This document shows positions 1-12,330 of a stretch of DNA of 64,000 nt, piece after piece. The stretch comes from Megamerina dolium (taxonomy: Eukaryota; Arthropoda; Insecta; Diptera; Megamerinidae), in assembly GCA_963854835.1 (NCBI GenBank), contig OY978530.1:25714137-25778136 (forward strand). Direction: 5' to 3'. Under the pieces are notes generated by a model, which worked only from the letters and a program-made list of their open reading frames with translations, did no database searches and was not told the origin of the DNA. The translations under genes were made by a program, and so were the position numbers. Position 1 is the first letter of the stretch. Each line of letters begins with the position of its first letter.

Positions 1-500
1 AATCTATTCCTCTTTAGCAAAACGAAAACCACACTTTACAAGTCTCTCATATTGCCTGTCACTGCATATGACGCCGAAGTTTGGACAATTTTCATCTCAG
101 ATGAGAGAACGCTCAGAGTTTTCGAGAAAACAGCCCTACGAAAGATCTTTGGACCTAAATGCGTTGGTGGCGAGTATCGCATAAGGTAAAATCATAAGCT
201 GTGCGAGCTGTCAACATCGACACACGAAAGCACGCAACAACAGTTGTGCTGTATAGGTCATGTAGAGCGAATGGAAAAACACGGTCCAAGTTAGTGTTAT
301 ATTCGTAGCCAGTTAGCGCACAATCCAGAAGAAGAAAAGTTAACTTTCGGTGGAAAGATCAAATACTGGAGAACTCGGCGGTGCTTGGAATTTCTAGTAG
401 GTGCAAGCGGGTGAAAACAGAAAAGGATGCCGAAGCAAAATATGTAAATTCGGTTTAAATCGAATTTTGGTTGTAATGGCCATATTAGTAGGTATTTATA
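1..500 (+). mobile_element. RTE-like LINE, 3' end fragment (copy A)
   Basis: This is the last part of a non-LTR retrotransposon reverse-transcriptase ORF plus its 3' end. The translated relic follows the same path as the better copies at 33026-33510 and 54749-57569: a TYGAEAW-like segment, the FGP-CVGG-Y region, LGHVERM, then a W-rich tail, ending near a GTTGTTATGGCCA-like sequence. Stops and deletions break it (for example a TAA near 187). The 5' side continues beyond the window. RTE assignment rests on family recall; homology to the other copies in this window is seen directly. Confidence 0.75.
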
Positions 501-1415
501 TACTAGAGCGAATCGATTATTTTGCTCCCAAATCGTATAATCAAAAAGGAATCTACGGATATAACTTAGCAACTGAAATCATGATATTTCGTGACCAATG
601 AACCAATTTTAGTTTTTTAAACTGCGTAATGTTTGATTTAAGTTATTTCTTAGCTACATATATGACGAATTCATAGGGTCGGAGATATATTTTGCAAATT
701 GAATATATTACTAGAATTTCATTATTTGCATTAAAAATTAATAAATAATTTCCTGGAACCTGTAAATTGTTAGATTAAATAAGTCACAATACACAATACG
801 TATAGAGTATGTATATGATATGCTACAAGCACAATGAACGGACGTTGTGAATGCGTCACACGCCATCACACGCCAATAAAGCAACACTTTGGAACTAAAC
901 GATGTGAAAAATTATACGAGTAATTATGATTATTATACATGGTTTTGTATGTTTGCCCTCCTGTAATAAAAATAGTTTTCAATTTAAATAGACCCCGAAG
1001 ACACAAGCAAAAAAATTAAAGTATTATGGGGTGAGAAAGTCAAGAGGGCAAACTGGTGCCCTCCTGCGTCTTTCTGAAAATCATAATTATAATCATTGGC
1101 ATAATATTACGAGTCTTTTATTAACGATTTGTTAACCATTTAATGAATTTCGTCGTTTTTGCTTTAATTAATCGCTCAATTCGGAATACATAGATATTTA
1201 AATACTACATGCACGACACGATATAATACGAACGTGATGATGCATAGTTCAAGAGCCGTATAAGGGCTCAATTACTTAATAAGTTATTTGTTGGGCTATA
1301 GCTTTGGTCTTTCGGATTTGCTTTTTTTTTAGCGCTTGTTATTGAAGAGGTTGTTCCATGAATGATGGTAGTCAGCGTTCTATTTTCTTCCCCTTTTTTT
1401 AGCTAAACTAGATAC
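501..1415. other. AT-rich spacer, no gene recognised
   Basis: I see no credible ORF. Around 900-1110 two blocks carry GCCCTCCTG-like and ATAATTATGATTAT-like sequences in roughly opposite orientation. This may be a worn short inverted-repeat element, but the match is too loose to call. Confidence 0.4.
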
Positions 1416-1589
1416 AGCAATGTCAGGGCCGAATTAACCCTCAACGGGGCCCTAGGCAACCATCAATTTGGGGGCCCTTTTTTTCACGTCCGTTCCCTTC
1501 TTTTTTCGATTTAAAAATACAAACTTATATCTTTCATAAAAAATTTATTGTCACAATGTAATAATATCAATAAAATTACTATCTACATT

Positions 1590-4500
1590 TTAAACATGTC
1601 GTTTTCTACATTTGTTTTCGGCAAATTTATCAATTATATCATCAATATCGATTTTGTTCAATAAATCTGACTCAATGCAAAGTATACCTAACATCTCGAG
1701 TCGCTCTTGTCGCGTTGTAGCTCTTTCAGCAGCTTTGATTATTTTTAATTGCGAGAAGGATCGTTCGGCAGAACAATTTGTGATTATTAATGTTAAAAAA
1801 TCCGAAGAGCTATTCTGTGTTAGGAAATACATCGGCTAATTGATCTTCCATTAGAATCTTATACAAATGACTATGAGTTTTTTGTGCATCAGTGTATCTG
1901 GAGTTCACGTAACTTTGGAATTGTTTCATTTCAATGAAAAATTCTTCCGAATCTCTAGAATAAAAACGAACTAAGTTATTTATAGCTTCGTGGAGGTCTC
2001 CATCACTTAGAGAAAAGTTGATGAGAAATGCAAATCTCTCTGAAACTTCCATATACACTTTCGCACGTCGTTTGATTTCACTGTGAAGATTGTCGATGAT
2101 TTCGAGGAAACCTTTTGTCCTAAAATCATCGCGAGGCGAAAATTCTACTTCTGGAGCATTTCCGTCATTAGGTTGTTTTTTTCTACGACTAGTACGTTTT
2201 ACGATTTCTGTATAACCTACACCAGGTAATAACTGTTTTGTTTTTTCCTCGAAATCATTGAACTTTTCACGGTATGAAACTAAACTCTCTTCTAACGATC
2301 CGTACAAAAAAGCACACGTTTGCAAATCTGCTTTTTCACTTTGCAATGATTTACTCATCGACTTACTGAACGCATAGCAGTCAAAATAGAGTTCCATAAA
2401 ATCAACATGAAACCAAATTCGAATTTTTGCATTTTATTCGCGATACACGTCGCCTCATAACGAGTATCAGTATTTTGTGATTCATCATCAGCAATGATTT
2501 CTAGAGCCTCTAATATGATATCAAATGAATCGTAAACTGCATTCGTCGCATTCGAATGTGCTTCACAGCGTGTAGTTGAGAATGTCTTCAAAGTTTTCTC
2601 ATTGTTTATTTTATTTTTTAATACGCCCCAACGATGCATAAAAACAGCACTTCACAGCATGCTCTCCAACCAAATTAAGGGAATGCGCGGAACAGGGAAC
2701 ATAGATCGCATTCTCATTCAAACTCAATATTCTTGCTTGCACACCTTTATACTTTCCGGACATGTTTAATGCGTTGTCGTATGATTGTCCTCTACAATTT
2801 TGAATATATAAACCACAGTCTTCAGTAAGAAACTTTAAAGTTTGATTCGCTAGACTTTCACCAGTATGACCTTCCAACTGAAGAAAAGTTATAAACCTTT
2901 CGACTAGTTGAAAATCGTTCGGAGAAACATATCTTAAAATAATAGACAATTGATCAGCATGCGATACATCAGGAGTCGAATCGAGAGATAAGCTAAAATA
3001 CCTAGCCGAAGTAACCTCTTTTAAAATGTATGATCTGACTTTTTTACCCATAATGTTAATGAACTCCTCGCAGATCGTCTTAGATAAATAAGAAGTTACA
3101 CCTGTCCCAGCATTGCCGTATCTAACAATATGACCTTGCAAGAAAGGATTAAATTTCGCAACGAGTTCAAGTAACCCTAGATAATTTTAGTTGTCCGGCA
3201 CCCCGAATTGCTCATTCGAACCTCTGAATGACAAACGTCGCTCTGCTAATGTGGTAATGACAGCAACTACCCGTTTTAAAATGTCGCGCCAGTATTTTTT
3301 TTTCACTTAGTAGTTCATTCTCGAGTAGTTCTGGCAGATTATTTTCGTCCTTTCGTTTTTGCCGATAAATCAGCAAACACTACCGATGTTTTGGATTTTT
3401 TTCATGCTGTTGTAAATGACTTCCGATGTTTTTCCAGTCATCATATCCTTCATGAGAAAGTTTTATCGATTGGTCGGGTGGTAGAAATAGCTTGCAATAA
3501 AAACAATAGACAGACCCTGTGAATAAAAACCAAAAATTATTATTATCGATTACACTGTGTGCCTAAAAATAATTTTGAATATTACAAAAAAACGAAACCT
3601 GTCTAGAATGGTTGGTAATGACCCCCTGAATACTTTCTTTACAGGTTTTTTAATGTTAGGTCTATTTATTCGACCGGCTTTCTGTCATTTTCCGTTTTCT
3701 TTTCTCTGAATGTTTTTTCAAGGTTAGAGAATATAAAAAAAGACTCATTGACCGCTATTTCAAATTTTTTCCCATGCATTTTTTGACCTATTTTATTCCA
3801 GAAACGTTATCAGGTTAATAAGAGGACACAACTAGTCTTTTGTTCGAAAAAAAGGACCAATATTATGTGATCAAAAGCATGCTTTTAAAAAAAATTAATT
3901 TAATGAGTAAATCGAAAACGAGGGCTAAATTTTAAATAAATCTGTAATAGAAGTATTTAGAGAATCATCACCAACCATTGTAGAAAGGTTTCGTTTTTCT
4001 TTTTAAATTATGTGAAATTATGTGAATTATACACAAACTATGAATTAAGGGTGGGTGAGTTACTTTTTAAAAAAAACTTGGTTGAGTTAATGTAACTTGT
4101 TTAAGTTAATGTAACTTTGTTATATTACAAGTTAATCATAAATTTTGAAGTAAGAAATTAGAAGTTACTTTTTAAGCGAATTCGTTTAACCTTAAGTTTT
4201 ATTTTTTAAGGATTTTTTTTCTTGCTAGAAAAAAACCTGATTCCTTCTCAAAAAATAGAATGAATTTCGTGAAAGAAATTGATTCAAATCACACATTACC
4301 TTTCATTGGTGAATAAATAAGCCAATCTCGGTTTGTTTTTTCTCCATTTGGTTTAGTCCCAAAAAATAAGTTGGGCGAACAATATCTCGATGTTGATTCG
4401 TTCTCATACCGACGCTTAGATGATTCGAATGGTCCAGTCGAATTTTGACATGGCCCATGTTCAATCCAAAATCTTACATCTTCACTAGTAAATTTTTTCC

Positions 4501-4804
4501 ATTTTCCTGGATCGTTGGAACGGTTGGAAATTTCTACACCTTGATTTTTATGTACACTTTCGCTCACAAGAGATTGGTTTGAAGATTCAGGTGTTGAGTT
4601 GACTGGATCATCGTTCAATTCAGGACTAGTTACAAGTCCTTGACTGCCTGATGAATTTTGTGTTTTTACGTTCCAATGAAAATAATTCTCGAGTTTTATA
4701 ACTTTTTCTAACACTGCACTTGTTCGTGATCGTTTTTCTTCGGTAACCTTTCTTTTTTGCGCACCACTTAAATATGAACGAGACATTTTTTTACATAATA
4801 ACAA
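1590..4804 (-). pseudogene. hAT transposase, ZMYM1/DUF4371-like, two exons, broken
   Basis: Exon 1 (4804 to 4300; an in-frame ATG at 4786 is also possible) encodes about 170 residues: a Ser-rich head, then a TTF-type zinc-finger start with FWIEHGPCQ and GTKPNGEKTNRDWLIYSP. An intron at 4299-3517 joins in phase 1 to YCFYCKLF, completing the zinc finger. Exon 2 continues with the DUF4371-like core (LSLDSTPDVSH, GQSYDNALNMSGKYKGVQ, PCSAHSLNLVG) and ends in the hAT dimerisation region (NCSAERSFSQLK). Breaks: stops at 3380-3382 and 3187-3189, and frame changes near 2640, 2360 and 1820. It is inactive as read. Known role: cut-and-paste transposition. The family call comes from motif recall. Confidence 0.85.
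3517..4299 (-). other. intron of the hAT transposase gene
   Basis: On the minus strand the donor is AAAG|GTAATG at 4300/4299 and the acceptor is TTTTTATTCACAG|GG at 3517/3516. Removing these 783 bp restores a continuous zinc-finger reading frame across the junction. The intron has no coding signal and holds runs of T. Confidence 0.7.
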
Positions 4805-5229
4805 CTTAAGACGCTAATGATAGTTTGAGTATTTACTAGTGTATTGCACTTAAACTATCACTCCCGAAAAATGATGGTCTCACTACGGTAAAGAAAACAA
4901 CGCGGACTTTTACGTGATAATAACAAAGATATTTTATTCACTTCTCACTTTACACTATGTAATTGTTTACGGTGAGTATTCTCAGACTTGACTATCCCCG
5001 TACAGCGAATTCTTCGTCTTATATACAAATTCAAATGTTCCAGAATATTATCGAAAATTCCAGTCATTTATTGTTCCCGAATATTCTCGACCTTTTCATT
5101 AACTTCTATTCTCGAACATTCACGAAAAGGTATTTGTTAAATGATACTAAATGACGCATTCATTTATTTGTCATCCATCATTAATCATTCACTCATTCAT
5201 CATTCTAGTTGAAATTTCCGCTTGAAGGC

Positions 5230-5450
5230 TTCTACACCCTCTGTTCCAAAAATAACCGAAATTTTTCAAAATAAAAACAACCAGTGTACATTTTAAGATA
5301 ATTATTTTTTATTATTCGATATACTCTCCTTTCACTTCGATACACTTCTTTGCACGTTCATACAATTTGTCAAATGAGTCGGAAATGTCCTTTTTAGGAA
5401 CCTTGTCTAGTTCGTCGGTCGTCGCTTTTTGAATGCGGTCAATTGAGTTT
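5230..5450 (-). pseudogene. mariner-like transposase, C-terminal fragment
   Basis: Minus-strand translation gives a K-rich segment ending in AKKCIEVKGEYIE followed by stops. This is the usual ending of many mariner-family transposases (x-KCI-x-x-xGxYFE). Only about 50 residues remain and no catalytic region is present. It lies inside the hAT element, so it was captured by it or inserted into it. Confidence 0.6.
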
Positions 5451-5618
5451 TATTTATTTGAGTAAAATTTATTTTCAGTTCTGATTATATTTTTCTTTCA
5501 CTCTCTAGAATTTTATGTTTCTAAGAAAATTTTAGAAGTCTTTTTCATTAATCGGGGGCCCCAGGCAACTGCCTACTCTGCCTACTTGTTAATCCGGCCC
5601 TGAGCAATGTATAAATCG

Positions 5619-5621
<3 letters not shown>

Positions 5622-5691
<70 letters not shown>

Positions 5692-5762
5692 TATACATAT
5701 ATATATATACATATATATACATATATATATATACATATATATATACACATATATATACACAC

Positions 5763-5831
<69 letters not shown>
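5622..5831. repeat. (AT)n microsatellite with CATATATA variants
   Basis: About 210 bp of alternating A and T, with a central block (5685-5780) broken by regularly spaced C residues (ATACATATAT, ATACACATAT). It starts 12 bp after the hAT TSD. ORFs here are meaningless YIYI strings. Confidence 0.98.
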
Positions 5832-5832
<1 letters not shown>

Positions 5833-6400
5833 TACCCATTATTATTAATAATAAACATAATAATAATGTTTAATATTCATAATTGTAATAGTGTAGAACA
5901 GTTCATCAACAAAGTAATATATGAACAATTTAATAGGGGTTGATGTTGCTCAAATAAGTAATACACATAAGTCGCTCCGTCATACGTACGTACATATGGA
6001 AGTATCAGCGTTGCGAAAACGACACTCTATTGCTATGTATGGTATAAGGCCGCTAAGAGCAATGCTAATGGTGGTTGTAATGATATTGTTTTTATTTCTG
6101 CTGCTGCCTCCGCTGTGGGAATTGAACAAATTTATTCATCATAACAAAAAAAACCAAAAATAATGGTGATAAAAAGAAATACAAAAACTTATCAAATTAA
6201 ATGTAAACATAAAATGCAATTTTATGTAAAACTTCGAAAGTAGTTACACGTATCACATACACAAATGCCTAATATTACTTTTAGCAGTGATTTAGGGTAT
6301 AACTAAACTGAACATATTTTTAAATTGAAAATTACAAAACGATCAAAATGCCAGTCAAATTAATCTTTTATATATTTTTTTTAATATGAAAATACATTTG
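5832..6400. other. AT-rich spacer, one doubtful small ORF
   Basis: The plus strand holds an 80-codon open frame at 5921-6163 with a hydrophobic run (MVVVMILFLFLLLPP). I recognise no family and no intron or promoter signal. I treat it as chance. Confidence 0.4.
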
Positions 6401-6409
6401 ATTATCATC

Positions 6410-6900
6410 AAAAATGGTTTTATTGTTTTTCAAAACATTCTCCATGAAGGTTTGCACACTTTTGCATGCGCTCACACCAATTGTCGGAGCGCTTTTCCCA
6501 CTCCGACTGACACACCTCCAAAATATGGCTTTTGTTGGGTTTGACTCGTCTTAGAAGACCCACGCGGTCGATTGCTGTTTTGTTTCGAGCTCATACGCAT
6601 ATACCCATGATTCGTCACCTGTCACGATCTTAAAAACATCTTTCGAAGCACCGCGATAGAATTTTTTCATAATTTCTTTGCACCAATCGACACGAACTTT
6701 TTTGAGCGATTGTTAAATTATGAGAGATCCAATGAGAAAAAAATCTTTCTGACAGCTAAGTGTTCATGCAATATCGAATGCACGGCGGTGGAACTAATGC
6801 CCAAGGATACCTCTATTTCACGATATGTCACATGACGATCTTTCAGTTCAGTTCAGTTATCAGTTCACGCACAGCATCGAAGGTATCAAGCATAACAATC
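6410..6900 (-). pseudogene. mariner-family transposase relic
   Basis: Read on the minus strand from about 6895, the relic gives an N-terminal helix-turn-helix stretch (AVRELITELKDRHVTYREI then SLGISSTAVHSILHEHL). The middle is broken by stops and deletions. The C-terminal part resembles the end of GVQW/FLJ37770-like mariner transposases. It abuts the gypsy-like relic at about 6900 with no LTR between. It is not functional. Confidence 0.65.
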
Positions 6901-6969
6901 TTTACGAAATTCGTCCTGGAGCGAACGTCGACACGTTTGACCAGTTATAAGCAGCAGCTGGAACTAAGA

Positions 6970-7570
6970 AACGCATATATAGATCTACAGCAAAGGCGGA
7001 TAACAGATGAAGCAGGCCTACAAATAATAATGACAAATATCAATCATCTGGCAACGTTTACTGGCACAGGACAAATCACAATCAACTCATTCGTAAGTAG
7101 TGTGGAGTATTTATTATCAACAATCCAGGACGATAAGAAAAGAAAAGAAGCAACGAGAGCTATATATTACAGAACAATACAAGGAGAGGCACAAAATGTC
7201 ATCATAAACATACCACAACCGGATGATTCGGAACAAATTAAGAAAACACTCAAACTACGATACAAACCTGATGTGGAGCCACATGAAGTATATAGGAAAA
7301 TCTATAATATAAAAGCCAATACGGTAGTTGAATTGGCAATTGAAATACAAAATATTAAATATAAGGCAGACGAAACAAAAATATATTATAGTTTTAGTAA
7401 ATACGTTAAAAGAAATGACTCAAGGAATGTTGTTCGACAAAATTTATGAAGAACAGGATTTATACACAATCATCGAAATAATGACCAAAAGAAGATTTGA
7501 AGATAGCTGTATTCGGACGGAGTTTAAGAAATTTAGAAGAACGGACGGTCATTTTAAACAAAATTGAGGA
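6970..7570 (+). pseudogene. gag-like ORF of the errantivirus relic
   Basis: A 229-codon frame (6760-7449) and an overlapping frame (7328-7567) together carry a gag-like helical domain, including FTGTGQITINSFVSSVEYLL and a later RRFEDSCIR segment. The frame switch near 7400 is a frameshift. The first about 60 codons of the longer frame belong to the neighbouring mariner relic, so the true gag start is lost. Gag would form the particle core. Identification rests on position before the protease and on general similarity to gypsy-group gag. Confidence 0.6.
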
Positions 7571-7769
7571 CATTATGACAAAAGACAAAATGAGAGATAT
7601 TCCTACGACTATAACAGAGAAAATAATTCAGGACATATGACAAAATTACCAAAAATTTTCATCAAATAGGAACAGGGAAAATAAGTCAGTTCAATAAAGA
7701 AAATAGGGACAACAACTCAAGTCAAGGTAGAAAATACCAACAATTCTTTGAATACGAGACAAATAAGGA

Positions 7770-8330
7770 AAGGAGAATCAATGGAAGTAGATTATATTGA
7801 CGCAGATCACGATAGGTCTCAAATTGCAGGACACCCTAGTCAGCACTGCAGCCAAAATATCTTGCAGTCAACTAGGCAAAGCAATAGAGAATCTGTAGAT
7901 AATAGAGAAGTCAATAATTCTATTTTTTTTATAGAGAAGCCTCGGAAGGATTGCCAAGAATATTAATAACAATCAGAAATAAAAAATACAATGCGTTAAT
8001 AGATACAGGAGCGAATATAAGTTTAATAAATTCAGAGCTTAACGAATTTCGCAAAATACCCATTAAAAATGAAATTATAATTAGTACAGTAAATTGCAAG
8101 GAAAAAATTAGTTACAAAGTGCATACGAGAGCACTAATATACTAATATAAAGTGGAAAGCAACACCATTGAGAGGTACAAAAAACAATTTTATAATAGGT
8201 ATTGATTTATTAAACCATTTAAATACCATGATCAATCTCGTAGATGGAAATATAACGTTAAATAAAAAAGAAACAACATTCTTAAATAACACCTTTAATT
8301 CAAAGAAATTTGTACGCTAGAAGCAACAGA
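7770..8330 (+). pseudogene. aspartic protease region of the errantivirus relic
   Basis: The frame at 7951-8145 contains ALIDTGANISLIN, the D-T/S-G active-site pattern of retroviral-type aspartic proteases. A downstream segment near 8195-8225 reads FIIGIDLLNH, the usual second conserved block. A stop near 8143 and changes of frame separate the two. The protease would process the polyprotein in an intact element; this copy cannot. Confidence 0.75.
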
Positions 8331-8339
8331 TGACAAGAT

Positions 8340-9480
8340 ATAAGAAATTAAGTTAGATCATTTAAATACAGAAGAGTATAAAGAAGTGACACAACTTTTA
8401 AAAACATTCAATAAATTATTGATTAAAGGAGGCGAAAAATTAACAAGTACTACAGAAATATAACACGAAATCAAAACTACTACAAACGAGCAAATAAATT
8501 CGAAACTATACAGGTACCCACCTCACCATGAAAAGGAGGTTCGCAGACAAATAAAAGAAATGGAAGAACAATGAATTATTAAAAAAAGTAATTCTAGATA
8601 TTCTAGCCCATTAATTTTATTTTTTTTTTAGATTTAGCAAAATAATATCAAATCACGATTAAAGAGGAAGACAGACACAAAACGGCATTCGTTACACTTC
8701 ACGGTCTATACGCATTTAAAAGAATGCCATTCGGTTTAAAAAACGTACCTGCAACTTTTCAGCGTCTGATGAATGAAATTTTGAGAGATTTTATTAATAA
8801 AACTTGCGTAGTATATTTAGATGATATACTGATTTTTAGTACTACATTACAAGAACACATAAAAGCAATTAAAGACATTTTTAGAGTCCTAGAAGAAAAA
8901 ACTTTAAAAATACAAGTAGATAAATGTAACTTTCTAAAGAAGGAAACTGAATTTTTAGGTCATATATTAACAAAAGAGGGCATGAAACCTAATCCGAACA
9001 AAATACAAGTAATAGAAAAATTAGAACTACCAAAAACAGAAAAACAAATCAAAAGTTTTTTGGGTATAACAGGTAATTACAGAAAATTTGTAAAAGATTA
9101 TACCAAGGTAGTGCAACCAATTACAAAATATTTAAAAAAGTGAGTGAAAATGAACACAAAAGACCACACATATATAGAAACTTTCGAAAAACTTAAGCAA
9201 TTGATCAGTTCTCATCCAATTTTACGATACCCCAACTTTGAAAAAAAATTTACATTAACTACAGTTGCATCAAACTATGCAATAGGTGCATTTATATCAC
9301 AATAAGGACATCCAGTGTCTTTCGCATCAAGAACATTAAACAATCAAGAAAGCTCAGCAACAGACAAAAAATTTTTAGCAATCGTATGGAGCTTGAATTA
9401 CTTTAGACCATATCTGTATGGCAGAAAATTTAAAATTGTAACTAGGAGAATATCAGTTTAATATAGAGCATATAAAAGGA
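8340..9480 (+). pseudogene. reverse transcriptase and RNase H region of the errantivirus relic
   Basis: The longest clean frame (8724-9143, 139 codons) holds MPFGLKNVPATFQRLMN, the YLDDIL catalytic box near 8813 and the FLGH and FLGITGNYRKF blocks, all typical of Ty3/gypsy enzymes. Upstream (8490-8630), a fragment with YSSPLI is followed by a deletion that removes the first conserved aspartate block. Downstream (9150-9440), RNase H-like sequence (ASNYAIGAF) is broken by a TAA near 9302. No activity is expected. Confidence 0.85.
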
Positions 9481-9611
9481 AAAGAAAATAAAGTAGCTGG
9501 GACGTTATAAAGATAAAGGAGAAGGATGAAACTTCTGGCGAAGCACAAATTTTACCAAATCTGGAAAATAATGATTCCGATGGGAATATAATTGATAATA
9601 TAGAGGATGAT

Positions 9612-10852
9612 ATGTCAATAGAAACGATCCATACCGCTGAAGAAAATTTACAAGATCATTTTTATATTAAGGAAGATATAGTAAATACGTACAGAACACA
9701 AATAAATACTGAAGAATTAAAGATATTACATGGTAGAAGAATAATATTTATAGCAGAAAACGATTTTGAAAATATGGCTGAAATATTTAAGAAATATATA
9801 AAGAAAGGCAAAGTAGCAATATTTTCGGAGTTGATCACAAATACAGCATAGCGAAAGAAAACCTTATTGCAATGTATTCAAATGATAATCAAATACAGTT
9901 CCTTAAATGTACAATCAGAGCACAGGACATAGAAACAGAAGTCGAAGCAATTAACCAAATTTCATTATACCACGTTAGAGAAAGTATGCATTCAGGAATT
10001 CAGGAAACGTACAACCAATTAAGAAATAAAATATACTATCCAAAATTAATGGAATTAATACAAATAGTGGTTAACCAATGCGAAATATGTCAAGAAGTTA
10101 AATATGATAGGAGACCAATCAAACTAAAGTTTTCACATACTGAAATTCCCACACAAAACAACGAAATTATCCATATGAAAGAATGTTATGAAAGAATTTC
10201 ACTTTTTAACAATCATAGATTAATTTTCCAAGTTTGGAGTGGCATATTCTTTAAGCGATAGGAACCATATTACTATCATTGAACTATTGGAAGACTACTT
10301 CACTAAAATGGGGAAACAAAAAAAAAAAAAATAATAGCCGACAATGAATTTAACGTTGCAAGAATTAAAGAATTTCTAAACAATGAAAATGTACAACTAC
10401 ATTTAACTAAGCCCAACAGTCACACGGGAAATGTAGACATAGAAAGATTCCATAATGTAATTGCACCTGTTAAACAGTTAATACAAAAAGCCATAAGAAA
10501 TTATAATGATCGGTTTCATTCAACGATAAAGATTACTCCTAAGGCAGTACACAAAAATGAAGTTAACCAGGATATAGTAAAGAAAAATTTGGAAGAGATG
10601 AAGGAGAAAATAATTACTAAACTTAATAAAAACAGAGAGGAATATACAGAGAAAAGAACAGAAGGATTTATTAAAAATTATAAGGCAGTTAGACACAAAG
10701 AACAACCCAAATATAGAAAACAAAAACTAGAAAAAGTGCACCTAACCAAGATTAAGCGACCTTTGAAATTTACAGGCAATGATCATGATACTACTGATAA
10801 TGATATGGACACAACAGGGCGACGGAGCAATGACCCTGACCGAAATAACTGA
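9612..10852 (+). pseudogene. integrase region of the errantivirus relic
   Basis: The frame at 9872-10261 holds a zinc-binding HHCC-type segment (H-x-x-H around YHVRESMHSG, then QCEICQE). Catalytic-core remnants follow on shifting frames (IIADNEF, IERFHN at about 10335-10460). The Lys-rich tail at 10589-10850 is a plausible integrase C-terminus. An A-run near 10317-10330 marks a frameshift. The 9612-9851 frame upstream may be the RNase H to integrase linker. Confidence 0.7.
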
Positions 10853-10859
10853 CCAAACA

Positions 10860-11760
10860 GGATTCATGGACTTTGAAATTAGAAATCAAGAAATAGTTAA
10901 AGATACCTACATATGATTAATGTAAGCCAGATAGAATATATTTTAGATAAAATGGAAGACAAAATAGTATTAGCCAAAGCTAAATACAAAGAGTTACTCC
11001 AATAAGAAATTATAGATACAAGGAATAAATTACTTACATTAAAACCTAAAATAAATAGACAAAAACGAGGTTTAATAAATGGCGTAGGTAGTTTATCGAA
11101 ATGGATATTTGGGACAATGGACGATAAAGATAAACAAGACATACAGAATTATCTATTACAGATGGGAGAAAAAATTAGCAAACAGATTCAGGTCAGCAAT
11201 TATTTCAACATAGCATTAGAGCAATTAAGTGACACTATAAATAATGACAGAATTAAAATAGAAGACGAATTAAATGTTATACACAAATGATAATGTTATG
11301 TTATACACAAAGAATAATGTAGTAGCAACACAATATAAAATAATACACCCTAGCATTCTAACTAGAATTAAAGTCTATTGACCAATGTATTTTAAGAAAA
11401 AATTGTCAACTTATAAAGAATAAAAACGTTGAAATATTACCAATAGACACAAAAACAATTGTTATTAAGAATGCAATAAACTTACAAATGAATCATACAT
11501 GTAAAGAAAAACCATCAATTATAAATGGAAATTATGTATTACAATTTAATAATTGTTCAATTAAAGTTAATGACTATTATTTTTCACATTATGTCGAGAC
11601 CATCGAGGAAAATATTGCTAGTATAAAATATGAAGATTTTCAGAACTTTACCAGAAAAATTACGTACGATCAAATAATAGAAGAAAATAAATCAAATGTA
11701 AAAAACATTTTTAATTTAAAATATCATAGCAAATTATCGTATGGTTGTAACATTTTATGA
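10860..11760 (+). pseudogene. env-like relic of the errantivirus element
   Basis: After integrase come segments typical of insect errantivirus envelope genes. One holds a basic cleavage-type site followed by a Gly-rich hydrophobic stretch at about 11060-11110. A Cys-containing frame follows at 11488-11760. Stops near 11005 and 11288 and several frame changes destroy the gene. In intact relatives env is a membrane glycoprotein; here it is only evidence of the element's class. Position after integrase and the cleavage-type motif are seen; function is family knowledge. Confidence 0.65.
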
Positions 11761-12330
11761 ATAATCATAATCATACTTATTGCTATCATTATTGTCATAA
11801 AACATAAAAATATAACTCTCAATTTAAATAAAAGAATTCAGGAGAATTCTAAACTAAAAGCGGGAGTAGTTACGTATAGTGTTACCAACCCACTTACTTA
11901 CGTAAATGCATCGTCAGCTCCGGACGTTATTGACAAATTTATTTTAAATATAAAATGCAATAGTAACAAGAAACCAATTTCCGGTCCAAATTGAATTTAA
12001 GAATAAAAAGCATAAAACAAAATTATGAAACCAATAAAATTCGTAGAACTCCACTGTAAAACAAATAATTGTAATAATAAGCAAAATTAATAAATAATAT
12101 TAATATACTAAATATTAACATTGTAACTAACATTAAGAATTGAAATAAAGAAAAGATTCAGTTTGTTCTTGCACACCTTCAGCGACAGTTCGATGTAAAA
12201 AATAAATCTCTTTTTCTTTTGTCTGGTTAGCTTTTTTAAAAACCCATTTCCAGCTGAATATAACGAAAGTCGCGCGCTCTCTGCTGTAAGATAATCGTAC
12301 TGTGCCAATAACCTACGTGCAAGTGCAAGC

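Larger units (their letters stand above)
1416..5610. mobile_element. complete hAT-superfamily transposon with 8-bp TSD
   Basis: The element runs 1424-5602 (4,179 bp). It is flanked by a perfect 8-bp direct repeat, AGCAATGT, at 1416-1423 and 5603-5610, the TSD length typical of hAT elements. Its ends are short inverted repeats: CAGGGCCGAATTAAC at the left, and CAGGGCCGGATTAAC reading inward from the right (one mismatch in 15). Inside, on the minus strand, lies a broken transposase gene of the ZMYM1-like (DUF4371-type) hAT branch. A mariner tail fragment is also embedded near 5230-5450. Boundaries are seen directly; the family comes from the coding relic. Confidence 0.9.
6900..12330 (+). mobile_element. 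errantivirus-type Ty3/gypsy retroelement, 5'-truncated and decayed
   Basis: Gag, protease, reverse transcriptase, RNase H, integrase and env-like segments follow one another on the plus strand, in the order of insect errantiviruses. Every segment carries stops or frameshifts. The 5' LTR and the start of gag are missing: the mariner relic ends near 6900 and gag-like sequence begins at once. A purine-rich block near 11860-11868 and polyadenylation-like AATAAAG at about 12143 suggest remnants of a 3' LTR, but with no 5' copy I cannot fix its limits. Confidence 0.8.

Noticed and set aside
5548..5873. Long YIYIYI open frames over AT repeats (here and at 26735-27070, 35716-36024, 36354-37040, 40178-40683, 41398-41771)
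   Set aside because: Alternating AT has no stop in two frames per strand, so these are by-products of the microsatellites.
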